Notes: a model not told the origin generated them from the letters alone. A stretch of 59,678 nt of DNA from Peptococcaceae bacterium (GCA_012517475.1 JAAYUV010000040.1:1-59678); one strand, 5' to 3'; shown: positions 8,301 to 16,549, counted from the stretch's first letter. Numbers and translations are program-made.

Positions 8301-8374
8301 TGTCCGGCAAATACATCACAAACAGCCTTGGCCGCATCCGCCTGAAATTTTTGATGCTTAAATTGTAGCTTCAT
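5327..8374 (-). CDS. res: Type III restriction endonuclease subunit Res
   Basis: This 1015-residue protein is the ATP-dependent helicase-nuclease of a type III restriction system, acting with Mod on unmethylated DNA. Walker A is ETGVGKTYTYIK (near residue 100), the Walker B/DExx box is LIIDEPQSVEG (near 224), motif III is RYSATHK, and a motif VI-like RQEVGRGLRLSV follows near 560. Near the C-terminus PDWAIAF followed by FVAETKG forms the PD-(D/E)xK nuclease core, so both activities look intact. Length is normal for the family. The start overlaps the RhuM-like stop by 4 bases, implying translational coupling. It is the seventh gene of the minus-strand defence operon. Confidence 0.93.
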   Translation of the reverse strand: MKLQFKHQKFQADAAKAVCDVFAGQPYLTPSYMMDKGYVKNEQMTIDEAERFTGFGNSKLVPELNDGVILENINKIQRSNQIEPSKHLEGRYNLTVEMETGVGKTYTYIKTMYELNKRYGWSKFIIVVPSVAIREGVYKSFQITEEHFAEEYGKKIRYFIYNSAQLTEIDRFASDSAINVMIINSQAFNARGKDARRIYMKLDEFRSRKPIDILAKTNPILIIDEPQSVEGAATKERLKEFNPLVTLRYSATHKKDSVYNMIYRLDAMEAYNKKLVKKIAVKGISVTGSTATEGYVYLESINLSRGNPTATIEFDVKGSSGVRKTRRTVGEGYNLFPNSGELAEYKNGYTVLRIDGRDSSIEFTNGIKLFAGDVIGAVSEEQLRRIQIRETILSHIERERQLFYKGIKVLSLFFIDEVAKYKQYDAAGLAFNGLYADMFEEEYKQVISNLQLEIGDGDEYFKYLDGITAEETHAGYFSIDKKSHRMIDSKLGDRQERTSDDADAYDLIMKNKERLLDRREPVRFIFSHSALREGWDNPNVFQICTLKQSGSDVRKRQEVGRGLRLSVNQNGERMDTNLLGEDVHNVNVLTVVANESYDSFAKGLQTELAEAVADRPRMVTIDLFKNKVIKDASGAEQVVDIDLAQSIYEGLITSGYVKKGILTDKYYEDKKNGSLEIAEEAADCKESVIAILDSIYDSRAMQPENARKNNVELKIDKSKLGLPEFQKLWANINAKSVYVVEFDQDELIQKAISALNRELRVSKIFFKVETGSMTDIQSREQLQQGSAFVKEENEVYKAEISSTAAVKYDLVGKVVTETGLTRKAVVSILRGIEQTVFGQFANNPEEFIIKAAQIINEQKATTIIQHITYNKLDAVYDTTIFTEPSLKGQLGVNAMAAKKHLYDHILYDSSNERVFAESVDTSNEVAVYVKLPNGFFISTPVGKYNPDWAIAFHEGKVKHIYFVAETKGSMSTMQLRMVEEAKIHCAREHFKAISTDSVVYDVVDSYAALLDKVMK

Positions 8375-9423
8375 TTGCCGTCACCTGCTTTCTTTGCCTG
8401 CTCTTCAAGCTCACGGATATATCTGTCGTAATCGGACTCAAAGAGTCTATCCTGAATAATGCGATATTTTTCAAATTCACTTTCGGCGTGTAATTTTGCT
8501 ATTTCCGCAGATACTTTCCCTGCATCTTTCAGTAAACCGTATTCAAACATTTCAATAAAAGAATTCAAGCGCGTTTCCCAATCCTGCATCGTTAAAGGAA
8601 TTTTGCGCTGCGTCATATTTTCCGCAAAATCCAGGTAGGAGTTTACCATACGGTTTAATTGCCCCAGCTCAAATTCGGACAAATAGTTTTTAGCAATTGA
8701 CACGTCTGTTATTTTGATTTTGCCATCGGGAGCGTCCTGCCAGGTCGTAAGCCCCATATGCGCTTTTTCACTGTTCGCCCTGTCAACGATAAGTTCCGCC
8801 GCAGTGTGACCGTGGACGGCATAGTGCATTTTGTTCTGCACTGTTGCGTAAAACCGCTTTGTTGATTTTGCGTTTTTATCATAATCAATCGCCGTAGCGT
8901 ATAAGTCAGTTACTTTTTGATAGAACTTTCGCTCGCTCGCCCTGATTTCCCTTATCCTGGCAAGCTGTTCCTCGAAATATTTGTCGGTTAAGTATGAACC
9001 TCTTTTTATACGTTCATCATCCATAACCCAACCTTTAATCGTATAGTCTTTGGCAATTTGGTTCACCCATTTGCGGAACTGCACAGCTCGTTCGGAGTTG
9101 ACCTTAAAGCCCACGGCAATAACCATCTGAAGGGCATAATGCTTGGTGTCGTAGGTTTTACCATCGGCGGCAGTTATTCGAAAATTTCGAATAACTGAGC
9201 ATTCCTCTAATTCCGAGTCCGCAAAAATCTTTTTGATATGATAGTTGATTGTATGCGTTTCCACATCGTACAGCGTAGCCATCATTTTTTGCGTCAGCCA
9301 GATATTCTCGTCCTCGTACCGCATTTCAAAGCTGTCTTGACTGTCGCCCGTTGATGCGATAAAAGTCAGATACTCAGCGGCGGAACTGCGGATTGTAATT
9401 TCGTTTTTCTTTTTCTTTGCCAT
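8371..9423 (-). CDS. RhuM-family protein
   Basis: The 350-residue product matches the RhuM family, named after a Salmonella pathogenicity-island gene of unclear function. After a short lysine-rich start it has ENIWLTQKMMATLYDVETHT, a winged-helix-like segment, then the family text AVQFRKWVNQIAKDYTIKGW and a second conserved block GHTAAELIVDRANSEKAHMG. The C-terminal 60 residues are charged and helical. RhuM genes are frequent passengers in restriction-modification loci, where a modulatory or Fic-associated role has been proposed. Here it sits between mod and res, overlaps the res start, and lies 14 bases after the mod stop, so it is clearly part of the operon. Confidence 0.85.
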   Translation of the reverse strand: MAKKKKNEITIRSSAAEYLTFIASTGDSQDSFEMRYEDENIWLTQKMMATLYDVETHTINYHIKKIFADSELEECSVIRNFRITAADGKTYDTKHYALQMVIAVGFKVNSERAVQFRKWVNQIAKDYTIKGWVMDDERIKRGSYLTDKYFEEQLARIREIRASERKFYQKVTDLYATAIDYDKNAKSTKRFYATVQNKMHYAVHGHTAAELIVDRANSEKAHMGLTTWQDAPDGKIKITDVSIAKNYLSEFELGQLNRMVNSYLDFAENMTQRKIPLTMQDWETRLNSFIEMFEYGLLKDAGKVSAEIAKLHAESEFEKYRIIQDRLFESDYDRYIRELEEQAKKAGDGK

Positions 9424-9437
9424 ATTGCCTCGCCCCC

Positions 9438-11279
9438 TTACAGCACTTTTACGCTCGTATTGGGCGCAAGCAGCTTGAAGATTTCTTCCACATTGATTTT
9501 TTCGGGCGAGCTGGCAAAACCGCTGTCACGGAATACGGCGCGAAGCGGCTGGCGCCTGGCGATTTCCTTGATCACCGCATCGCTGATGTGCTTATCAAAG
9601 CAGGCGATGAGGTCGCCGTTATTGTAGGTATGCACGGCAAAGCCGCCTATTTTCTCCTGTGTATGAGGCATGGAGAGGGGCAATCCCCAATCCAAAAGGC
9701 AGGCATAGAGCAGGTCCATATCGGTGCGGCCGTCTTTGATGTTGTCTTCCATCATTGAAAGCAAGTCCTGGGTATATTCGCTTGCCGCATAGTACACATC
9801 TTTCATATTCGTATCGTCCAATTTGAGCACGCGGAAGCCGATGTCGAGGTTCTGAGCCGTCAGACCGGCATCTTCTTTTATTTTCTCTCCGGCGCGGCGG
9901 ATTCGCTCCTTGCCGATTTCACAGATGTTTTTATAGCCGGCCTTGGCAGCCTCGCTGCCTTCGGGGCAGGGTTCAGGCAGCTGCACCATGATGAACTTGC
10001 GCTTGCCGCCGTCCTCGGCATTAAGCTGCATTACCGCATGGGCGGTGGTTGCCGAGCCGGAGAAGAAGTCGAGGATTATTGAATCATTATCAAGATTAGA
10101 AAGGGTCAAAAAGCGGCGTAGCAATCGAATAGGTTTAGGCCCATCAAAAGCACCTGCTTCAAGTAGCGATGTAACCTCTTTGGCGCCTTCTTGGCTGTGA
10201 CCTACTTCTTTGTAGAACAATATTGACGTAGGCGCCATTCCATCATATTTTAGTTCACTTAGAAAACGCTTGATACTTGGCACACTATTTCCATCAGGAC
10301 CAAACCAAATTCTATTATCTTGGAGTCTCTCGAAAAATGCATTTTTCGAGAGCCTCCAGCAGCGACCTGCTGGAGGCTCAATTACACGCCCGGAGGGCGT
10401 TGTAATTGGATAATCCGAGGCCGCATTATATGTTTTTACCGACATATCGCTTGGTTTCCATACACCACGCGGATCATTATCGGGATTTGAGTATCGCGAA
10501 TTTGCTTCTTCTGTTCGAGGAAGCCTCCCTATTTGGAAATTATTGATTGACTTAGCATACATCACCACATAATCATGGCTGTTCGAAATATATTTGGCAT
10601 CATTTTTAGGTGCATATGCTCTTTCCCAAACGAGCTGTGCTACAAAATTGGCTTCACCCAACACCTCATTGCACATTTTCCTCAAATTATCAACTTCATT
10701 ATCATCAATACTTATAAAAATAACCCCATCATCCCGCAGCAAATTCCTTGCCAACACCAGCCTCGGGTACATCATGCTGCACCAGTCGGAGTGAAACCGT
10801 CCATTGCTTTCGGTATTACGGAATAAGCGGTCACCGTCCTCGTCGTATACACCCGCTTCCTCGTTATATTCATCTTTGTCCCGCGTGAAATTATCGCGGT
10901 AAATAAAATCATTACCTGTGTTATAGGGTGGGTCTATGTAAATCATCTTCACCTTGCCGAGATAGCTCTCCTGCAGCAGTTTCAGCACGTCAAGATTATC
11001 GCCCTCTATGTAAAGGTTTTCGGTAGTATCCCAGTTTTTGCTTTCCTCCGGGCATGGGCGCAGCGTCTTGCGAATAGGCCTGCCCGCTTCCGCAATGGCG
11101 GCTTTTTTACCTACCCAGGTAAACTCGTAGGCTTCATCGCCGTACACCTCGTCGCCCAGCAGGGAGCGCAGCAGCTCGAAATTCACTTTCCCTTCAGTAA
11201 CGACACCGGGGAAAAGCTCCGCAATTTTTTCAATATTCGCGGCTGTCAGGTTCGCCGATTCAAAACGCATTTTGTCCAT
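9438..11279 (-). CDS. mod: Type III DNA methyltransferase subunit Mod
   Basis: This 613-residue protein should methylate adenine in one strand of an asymmetric recognition site and supply target recognition to Res. The catalytic motif IV is DPPYNTGNDF (near residue 116) and the AdoMet-binding motif I comes later as DFFSGSATTAHA (near 405), the beta-class order typical of Mod. The region between, about residues 190-390, is the probable target recognition domain. The ATG at 11279 is preceded by an AGGGAGGATAA ribosome-binding region. Three strong consecutive hairpins lie in its coding sequence at 10327-10408. Neither the length nor the motifs suggest decay. Confidence 0.93.
   Translation of the reverse strand: MDKMRFESANLTAANIEKIAELFPGVVTEGKVNFELLRSLLGDEVYGDEAYEFTWVGKKAAIAEAGRPIRKTLRPCPEESKNWDTTENLYIEGDNLDVLKLLQESYLGKVKMIYIDPPYNTGNDFIYRDNFTRDKDEYNEEAGVYDEDGDRLFRNTESNGRFHSDWCSMMYPRLVLARNLLRDDGVIFISIDDNEVDNLRKMCNEVLGEANFVAQLVWERAYAPKNDAKYISNSHDYVVMYAKSINNFQIGRLPRTEEANSRYSNPDNDPRGVWKPSDMSVKTYNAASDYPITTPSGRVIEPPAGRCWRLSKNAFFERLQDNRIWFGPDGNSVPSIKRFLSELKYDGMAPTSILFYKEVGHSQEGAKEVTSLLEAGAFDGPKPIRLLRRFLTLSNLDNDSIILDFFSGSATTAHAVMQLNAEDGGKRKFIMVQLPEPCPEGSEAAKAGYKNICEIGKERIRRAGEKIKEDAGLTAQNLDIGFRVLKLDDTNMKDVYYAASEYTQDLLSMMEDNIKDGRTDMDLLYACLLDWGLPLSMPHTQEKIGGFAVHTYNNGDLIACFDKHISDAVIKEIARRQPLRAVFRDSGFASSPEKINVEEIFKLLAPNTSVKVL
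10327..10408. repeat. Three consecutive hairpins inside mod
   Basis: A perfect 26-bp palindrome occupies 10327-10352, with TGCATT-type A/T arms centred on TGCA. It is followed without gap by an 11-bp stem GCCTCCAGCAG/CTGCTGGAGGC with loop CGAC (352-377), then by CAATTACA+CGCCC / GGGCG+TGTAATTG with a GGA loop and one bulged T (379-408). Together they encode a conserved part of Mod (TPSGRVIEPPAGRCWRLSKN), so the folding is built into coding sequence. Confidence 0.85.
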
Positions 11280-11299
11280 ATTGTTTATCCTCCCTTTCT

Positions 11300-11735
11300 C
11301 TCACAAAGACACAAAGGTCACAGAGTTATTGTATCTGCCCGTTGATAATCCTGACGATACCGTTTTTCATCAGGGCATCCCCAAAGTTTATTATATATCC
11401 CAGTTTCAGACCGGTCAGCTTCAGATAGGTCAATAGTTGTTTTTTATGAACAGGTTTTAGTGTCTCGACGGATTTCAGTTCCAATATCACTTTCTTTTCA
11501 ATAATCAGATCTGCCCGGAATCCTTCCTCAAAAAATTCACCCATAAAATGGATGGGAATACCGACCTGCCTTTCTACAAAAAGGCCTCTCTTTTCAAGCA
11601 GGCGGGCAAACAGCGTCTCATAAACCGATTCAAGCAGTCCCGGCCCCAATTCTTTATGTAGTTTAACCGCGACATCTACTGCCATGGCGCCTATCTCATT
11701 TTCATTCATCTTCGTGTCCTTCGTGTCTTTGTGAG
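11300..11735. repeat. Inverted repeat bracketing the GxxExxY gene
   Basis: CTCACAAAGACACAAAGG at 11300-11317 and the complement of 11718-11735 (CTCACAAAGACACGAAGG) match at 17 of 18 positions and enclose the GxxExxY frame almost exactly. The right arm is read as the last codons of the DUF4391 gene. This arrangement suggests the GxxExxY gene arrived as a small cassette. Confidence 0.75.
11326..11709 (-). CDS. GxxExxY protein
   Basis: The 127-residue product carries the family signature GPGLLESVYE near residue 18 and a central FRADLIIEKKVILELKSVE that resembles a PD-(D/E)xK nuclease core (D, E-x-K). The family's function is not established; a nuclease-like fold is the usual inference. The gene overlaps the 3' end of the DUF4391 gene by 8 bases and lies 46 bases before mod. 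It is bounded by an inverted repeat, and in many genomes such genes appear as isolated insertions, so its place within this operon may be accidental rather than functional. Confidence 0.85.
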   Translation of the reverse strand: MNENEIGAMAVDVAVKLHKELGPGLLESVYETLFARLLEKRGLFVERQVGIPIHFMGEFFEEGFRADLIIEKKVILELKSVETLKPVHKKQLLTYLKLTGLKLGYIINFGDALMKNGIVRIINGQIQ

Positions 11736-12397
11736 GGACTTAACCCCTCCAATTCCTTCCTCAGCCGCTTTAACTCTCCATTGAGCGCAACCTGTATATT
11801 GAACTGCTTTTCGCGGCGCACCTTGTTCTCAAGCGCAGCGATTTCCTTTTGCAGCTTCTGCCGCCGTTCATCGCGGGCGACCGCATCTTTCAAACCGCCT
11901 CCGGTTTTGTCCTCCAGCCTTTCCCCGGCAATCTGCCGGATAAAGCCTTCATATACGGCATCCATGCTGAGTCCGTCTATCCGCAGCGATATCTCATTCA
12001 CAGGCTGCCATTCGGTGTTATAATAAGTCCCCGGTTTGAAAGCCGCCGTACCGCCCCGGCTTTGTTCCTTATAGCCGATCCATGCCTGTACTTGCTCCTC
12101 ATGCACAAGCAGGAAAAGGATGTGATAGGGGATTTCCCTGTCAATCAGCTGCAGCACCCGCTTGTCAAGGCCGGGCTGGTTCAGGCGTATTTCTATGACC
12201 TCAATTTCCTTGACTGTTTCCCCGGCGGCAATATTCACCGTGGAGGGCGCAATTTTATTTCTCCAGTAAATAACGTTGATCTGTTCCACAAATACCCGCT
12301 TAAGCTCCGCAGTAACGGAGAGGTTTTCATAGAACTTCTGCTTCGGTATTCGCCGGTTGAATGCCGTACTTCCTGGTAAATCAATCATGCATGGCAC
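11702..12397 (-). CDS. DUF4391 domain protein
   Basis: The 231-residue protein opens with MIDLPGSTAFNRRIPKQKFY after three residues and continues KRVFVEQINVIYWRNKIAPS, matching the DUF4391 family, which accompanies SNF2-type helicases and type III restriction genes. No catalytic motif is recognisable. The C-terminal 50 residues form a charged coiled coil (ALENKVRREKQFN...). The last dozen residues (SPSQRHEGHEDE) are encoded by the inverted repeat that brackets the GxxExxY gene, so the native C-terminus has probably been replaced. It lies 6 bases after the helicase stop. An adaptor role between helicase and Mod/Res is speculation. Confidence 0.8.
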   Translation of the reverse strand: MPCMIDLPGSTAFNRRIPKQKFYENLSVTAELKRVFVEQINVIYWRNKIAPSTVNIAAGETVKEIEVIEIRLNQPGLDKRVLQLIDREIPYHILFLLVHEEQVQAWIGYKEQSRGGTAAFKPGTYYNTEWQPVNEISLRIDGLSMDAVYEGFIRQIAGERLEDKTGGGLKDAVARDERRQKLQKEIAALENKVRREKQFNIQVALNGELKRLRKELEGLSPSQRHEGHEDE

Positions 12398-12403
12398 CTC
12401 TGG

Positions 12404-15400
12404 TCAGCGTATTACAAGAAAGCATATCAGCTCGAAATCATCCAGCCCCGTAATATTTGTGTTCAGAGCTGAGGTACCCCCGCTTTTGAACAGGCTGTCT
12501 ATATCGCTTTCTTCGTTTACGTCAATAATGGAGTTGATAGCATCGCTCAACAATTCAGAAAGACGGCGCATATCCCTGCCGTCCTTGGTTTCCTGATTAA
12601 AAGCGCGGCACAGTTCTGCACAAGGTTTTGCCTTTCCCTTGCAAAGATATCTCATCTTATCCAGCATTTCTTTTGGGGACAGATGGTCACAGACGACCTC
12701 GCCGTCATCCGCTATATACACCATATAGAACGGGTGAAGCCGGTTCTGGTTGTCGATGTTCACGCCGCCGTTGATGTTTTTCAGCACAAATATCACGCCG
12801 GGCGGCGCATCGCCCTTCGCGGGAACAACCGCATGGAGACCGAGAGGGGTCTTGTCCAAATCACCGTTATTCTTGATGTAGTCAAGCAGGTCAAGACGGA
12901 ATTCATTCAATCCCAAGTCCATAATGGAAATGCCGCTGGACATATCCTCGATATCAACGACCTCCTCCTGCAGGCGCTTGAGCTGTGCTTTGCGGTATTC
13001 GAGATCGCCTTTTTCCTCCGGGTTGATAAGGTCGTCGTCTCCGGTGGAGGTCATGACGGATATTTTCATTCGGGTTTCTACACGGCTTTTCAGGTTTATG
13101 TAATCGTCAAGCGTCAAATCCGGCCAGAAGTTCACCAGCTGTATCCGCGCATTCCGGCTGCCGATACGGTCAATACGTCCGAACCGCTGGATGATGCGGA
13201 CAGGGTTCCAGTGGATATCGTAATTAACCAAATAGTCGCAATCCTGAAGATTCTGGCCTTCGGAAATGCAATCAGTGGCAATGAGGATGTCGATACAGTC
13301 GGCTGACCCCGGCATAAGCAGCGCTTTATCTTTGGAAACAGGTGAAAAACAAGTCAGAACATTGTTGAAAGTCGCCCTGAATTTCGGGATCGTTGTTTTT
13401 CCATCCACCGTGCCGGTTATCATGGCGGTGTTAAGACCGTATTTCTCCTTTATATATCCGCTCACATTCTGGTACAGGTATTCGGCAGTGTCGGAAAATG
13501 CTGAAAACACAAGTACCTTTTTATTGTTTGTGTTGATGGGCCTTTCGATTTTTTCCGAAATGAGCGCAAGCAGGGTTTGAAGCTTGGTATCATGCTCCGG
13601 TGTAATATCTGCAACCATAAGCGTCAGCAGCTCCAGTACTTCTGAATCCTGCTGAAGCGAGTCACGCCAGGTAACATAGTCCATATCGTTAAGATCGATT
13701 TTTACTTTTTTACCGGAGGTGAAGAATTCGGTGTTCTGATCATCATAATCGAATTCGGTTTCTTCACTGAACTTAAGAATCTCAATATCAGCGTCTCCGC
13801 CGGCCTCGAACATATCAATTTCAGCGATCGTATCATCAATCAGCTTCTTTATGCGCTGGAGAGTCAGACGGAAAGAATAGACGGAGCTTTCCAGCCGTTT
13901 GAGAAGGTTGATGCTCATCAGGCGGCGGATGCCCTGCTCTCGCCCCGCACGGTTGATATTGACGTCAGGGTCGACATACTTGTCCCGTTTGCTCTCAAAA
14001 ACAAAATCTGTTGGAATATAGACTGCAAGATTAAGCTTCATAAGCTCGTCATATATCTCGTTATAATTTATGGCATTGTCCAAATCGGTCAGGCTTGGCC
14101 GCAGAGACACAGGCTTGAGCCTTTCCGGGAATTTTCCGATGTCATTCACGTTATAATACTTTTCAATATGCTTTCGGGAGCGCGCAATGGTCACACTGTC
14201 CAATACTTCAAAGAAGTCAAAGTCCAGCATCTTTAAAAGAGCAGCTGTTGTTCTTTTTTCCGGTCCTAAATCGCTCCAGATATTAAATGCCCTTTGTGCG
14301 TTGCGGAAAATCTCATCAATTGGTTTCGATGTGTTCAATTTTTCATTTATCAGGCTGGGTTTTCCCTCATAAGCGAGTGCAAGCTGGTTGCGCAAATCTA
14401 CAAAACGATTATTTACCGGTGTTGCAGACAACATGAGTACCTTTGTTTCCACACCTGGACGAATAACCTTATTCAAGAGTCGGAGATAACGGTTTTCACG
14501 CGCATCATCTCCATAAACTTCGCCGCCATTGCGGAAATTGTGAGACTCATCTATGACAATAAGCCCGTAATTCTCCCAATATATTTTTTCCAAGTCATTG
14601 CCGTTTGATATGCCGTGTTCGCGCGAAAGGTCGGTGTGGTAAAGAACAGTGTATCCAAGCCGATCCGAAATGAGCGGATTATTTTTATAGTGGCTCCTGA
14701 AAGTGTTCCAATTGTCTGTCAGTTTCTTCGGGCATAGCACAAGTACTGATTTATTCCTTTTTTCGTAATATTTGATAACAGCAAGGGCGGTAAATGTCTT
14801 GCCAAGGCCAACACTATCGGCCAAAATACATCCATTATATTTTTCAAGCTTATTTATAATTGCAAGCGCCGCATCTTTTTGAAAATCATATAACATACTC
14901 CAGATTTTACTTTCTTTAAACCCGGTTGCTTCGTTGGGAAGCACGTCCTCGGATATGTCCTCAAGAAATTCACTGAAAATGTTGTAAAGCGCCACGAAAT
15001 AAAGAAACTCCGCCGAGTTTTCATTATAAGCGGCGGTGATACTTTCGATGACCTCTTCAGTTACGTCCTGTAATTTCGTTCTGTCATTCCAGACACTTTC
15101 AAACAGCCGGACGAATTCCTGACTGTGCGGTGCGGGGAACTTGGTAACCATGTTATAGCTGTTATTTCCCCGTTCACATCCAATGTCTACTGTAGTGAAA
15201 CCGCTAAGCGGCATATATGTAATCTGTTCATTGCCGGAATCTATGTTGAGGAAACCACCCATGTTCTCCGGCGTAGTATTTGACTTGAACTTAACCTTTT
15301 TTCTGATCCAATCGGCGCATTCACGGGCGATTGCCTTCTGCGTTAATTCGTTGCGCAGCTTCACTTCAAATTCTGTTCCGTAAAGGCTGCGCTCACGGTT

Positions 15401-15628
15401 GAGGCGGGGGATATAAAATTCGCGTTTTGCTTTAGGTGCTTTTTCGGTGACAAAAGCAGGCGATGTGAAAATGAAACGAAGCTCATCAATATGGTCAAAC
15501 TGTTTCTTTAAGACTTGGTATGCGTATATGGAAAAACAAGCAGCAGCAATTGAAAGGCGGCTGCCCTTTTCGATTGTAACCGCTAAATCATTCTTCACAG
15601 TTTTTGTTATGTTATCAAATATCTCCAT
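12404..15628 (-). CDS. SNF2-type helicase with PLD-like N-terminal region
   Basis: This 1074-residue protein contains a complete superfamily 2 motor: Walker A ADSVGLGKTFTALAV (near residue 270), DEAH-like box LIVIDESHNFRNGG (near 360), motif III LMLSATPVNNR (near 400), and in the second RecA domain ATDCISEGQNLQDCDYLVNY with motif VI RIIQRFGRIDRIGS (near 815). The first 250 residues resemble the PLD-like module that precedes some defence helicases, but no HKD catalytic pair was identified. A long insert lies between the two motor halves. It is the first enzyme gene of the defence operon, directly after the XRE regulator, and probably remodels or translocates DNA. Confidence 0.87.
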   Translation of the reverse strand: MEIFDNITKTVKNDLAVTIEKGSRLSIAAACFSIYAYQVLKKQFDHIDELRFIFTSPAFVTEKAPKAKREFYIPRLNRERSLYGTEFEVKLRNELTQKAIARECADWIRKKVKFKSNTTPENMGGFLNIDSGNEQITYMPLSGFTTVDIGCERGNNSYNMVTKFPAPHSQEFVRLFESVWNDRTKLQDVTEEVIESITAAYNENSAEFLYFVALYNIFSEFLEDISEDVLPNEATGFKESKIWSMLYDFQKDAALAIINKLEKYNGCILADSVGLGKTFTALAVIKYYEKRNKSVLVLCPKKLTDNWNTFRSHYKNNPLISDRLGYTVLYHTDLSREHGISNGNDLEKIYWENYGLIVIDESHNFRNGGEVYGDDARENRYLRLLNKVIRPGVETKVLMLSATPVNNRFVDLRNQLALAYEGKPSLINEKLNTSKPIDEIFRNAQRAFNIWSDLGPEKRTTAALLKMLDFDFFEVLDSVTIARSRKHIEKYYNVNDIGKFPERLKPVSLRPSLTDLDNAINYNEIYDELMKLNLAVYIPTDFVFESKRDKYVDPDVNINRAGREQGIRRLMSINLLKRLESSVYSFRLTLQRIKKLIDDTIAEIDMFEAGGDADIEILKFSEETEFDYDDQNTEFFTSGKKVKIDLNDMDYVTWRDSLQQDSEVLELLTLMVADITPEHDTKLQTLLALISEKIERPINTNNKKVLVFSAFSDTAEYLYQNVSGYIKEKYGLNTAMITGTVDGKTTIPKFRATFNNVLTCFSPVSKDKALLMPGSADCIDILIATDCISEGQNLQDCDYLVNYDIHWNPVRIIQRFGRIDRIGSRNARIQLVNFWPDLTLDDYINLKSRVETRMKISVMTSTGDDDLINPEEKGDLEYRKAQLKRLQEEVVDIEDMSSGISIMDLGLNEFRLDLLDYIKNNGDLDKTPLGLHAVVPAKGDAPPGVIFVLKNINGGVNIDNQNRLHPFYMVYIADDGEVVCDHLSPKEMLDKMRYLCKGKAKPCAELCRAFNQETKDGRDMRRLSELLSDAINSIIDVNEESDIDSLFKSGGTSALNTNITGLDDFELICFLVIR

Positions 15629-15646
15629 ACTACGCTCCTCTAACGG

Positions 15647-15880
15647 TTATAGGTTATCTTGTTTCGTGTTATCCTGCATATCTGGAACCAACTCCATAAT
15701 GTCACCAAAATCAACGCCGAGAGTGGCACATACCTTAATCAAGACTTCCATGCTGACATTCTCATGATTTGAGAGCTTGGCAATGGTGGTTGAACTTAAT
15801 CCCGATGCCAATTGCAGATCCTTCTTTTTCATATCTCTATCAATAAGGAGCTTCCATAATTTTTTATAACTTACTCGCAT
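15647..15880 (-). CDS. XRE-family (Cro/CI-type) regulator
   Basis: The 77-residue protein begins MRVSYKKLWKLLIDRDMKKK and continues with a helix-turn-helix, QLASGLSSTTIAKLSNHENV, then VCATLGVDFGDIMELV, a compact stand-alone repressor typical of restriction-modification operons. I chose the ATG at 15880 over one 27 bases upstream because it matches the family start and has GGTGG/AGGA upstream. It lies 18 bases before the helicase start and just after a consensus-like promoter with a symmetric operator candidate, so it probably autoregulates and controls expression of the whole operon. Confidence 0.85.
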   Translation of the reverse strand: MRVSYKKLWKLLIDRDMKKKDLQLASGLSSTTIAKLSNHENVSMEVLIKVCATLGVDFGDIMELVPDMQDNTKQDNL

Positions 15881-15910
15881 ATTCGCCACCCATTTCCTAA
15901 GTTTCAACTT

Positions 15911-15962
15911 ATTATACCAAAATTCGCATGTGCTTTACAATATATTTTACGCATTTGTAAAG
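15911..15962 (-). promoter_or_regulatory. Promoter and operator candidate of the defence operon
   Basis: On the minus strand TTGTAA (15940-15935) and an extended -10 TGGTATAAT (TATAAT at 15916-15911) are 18 bases apart. The -35 box lies within an inverted repeat CTTTACAA (15933-15940) / TTGTAAAG (15955-15962) with a 14-base spacer, a likely site for the XRE repressor 31 bases downstream. Confidence 0.65.
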
Positions 15963-16064
15963 ATTCCGTTTATGTTTATTCTACATTTAAGCAGTTTTAA
16001 AAAAATATATCCAGCTATCTCCCTCAATCTGTGGTAGTGTCTGTTGCTGAAGGGAGATGGTATA

Positions 16065-16458
16065 TTGAAAAAGCAAATAATCACCGGAATAGGCATTATC
16101 GCCTGTGTCGCATTGTATGCCGCTGTGTGGCCTCGGAACGCATTTACCCGCCGAGCCTGCAAAAACCGCCGTAATCGCTGAAATGGTAAGCCACATATAT
16201 GGGTACCCGGCTTCTGTTGGATTGAGGATCATGGAGGCGGGAGTATCGGGATCACCATTGACGGTGAAGGCGATATTAATAAGCAGGTTGCGCATCATGG
16301 GCGGCAGTGAATCATCATCAAGAGAGGCAACCTCTCCGTCGTCTGAGCAGTCGGAGCCGGTCAATGGAGAAATTTATATCGTGTTTGTCGAAGTGCCGGA
16401 GAAGAATAGCACCCCGCCTCCATATAAGCCAAACACAACACCTCCAACAAATCCGTAA
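16065..16458 (+). pseudogene. Remnant of a small membrane-anchored protein
   Basis: A TTG start at 16065, with AGGGAGATGG upstream, opens KKQIITGIGIIACVALYAAV, a single membrane anchor or signal segment, but that frame stops near 16180. One frame over, PAEPAKTAVIAEMVSH follows and runs through a serine/proline-rich tail (SSEQSEPVNGEIYI, then TPPPYKPNTTPPTNP) to 16458. The layout of anchor plus low-complexity acidic/proline tail is like small proteins carried by Firmicute integrative elements (DUF6550-like), but the match is weak. A frameshift at about 16140 is needed to join the parts. Confidence 0.4.
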
Positions 16459-16549
16459 GAAATACCGTCAGTTACATTCCAATCTGTTCGTCTCCGATGG
16501 ATTTAGTACGCTGTCAGCGAACCTTTATGTCTTAAAAATCTGCATCATC

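Noticed and set aside
3917-15962. DISARM, BREX, Dnd or Druantia system
   Set aside because: None of the defining genes (drmA/B, pglX/pglZ/brxC, dndCDE, druE) is present; Mod and Res define a type III system.
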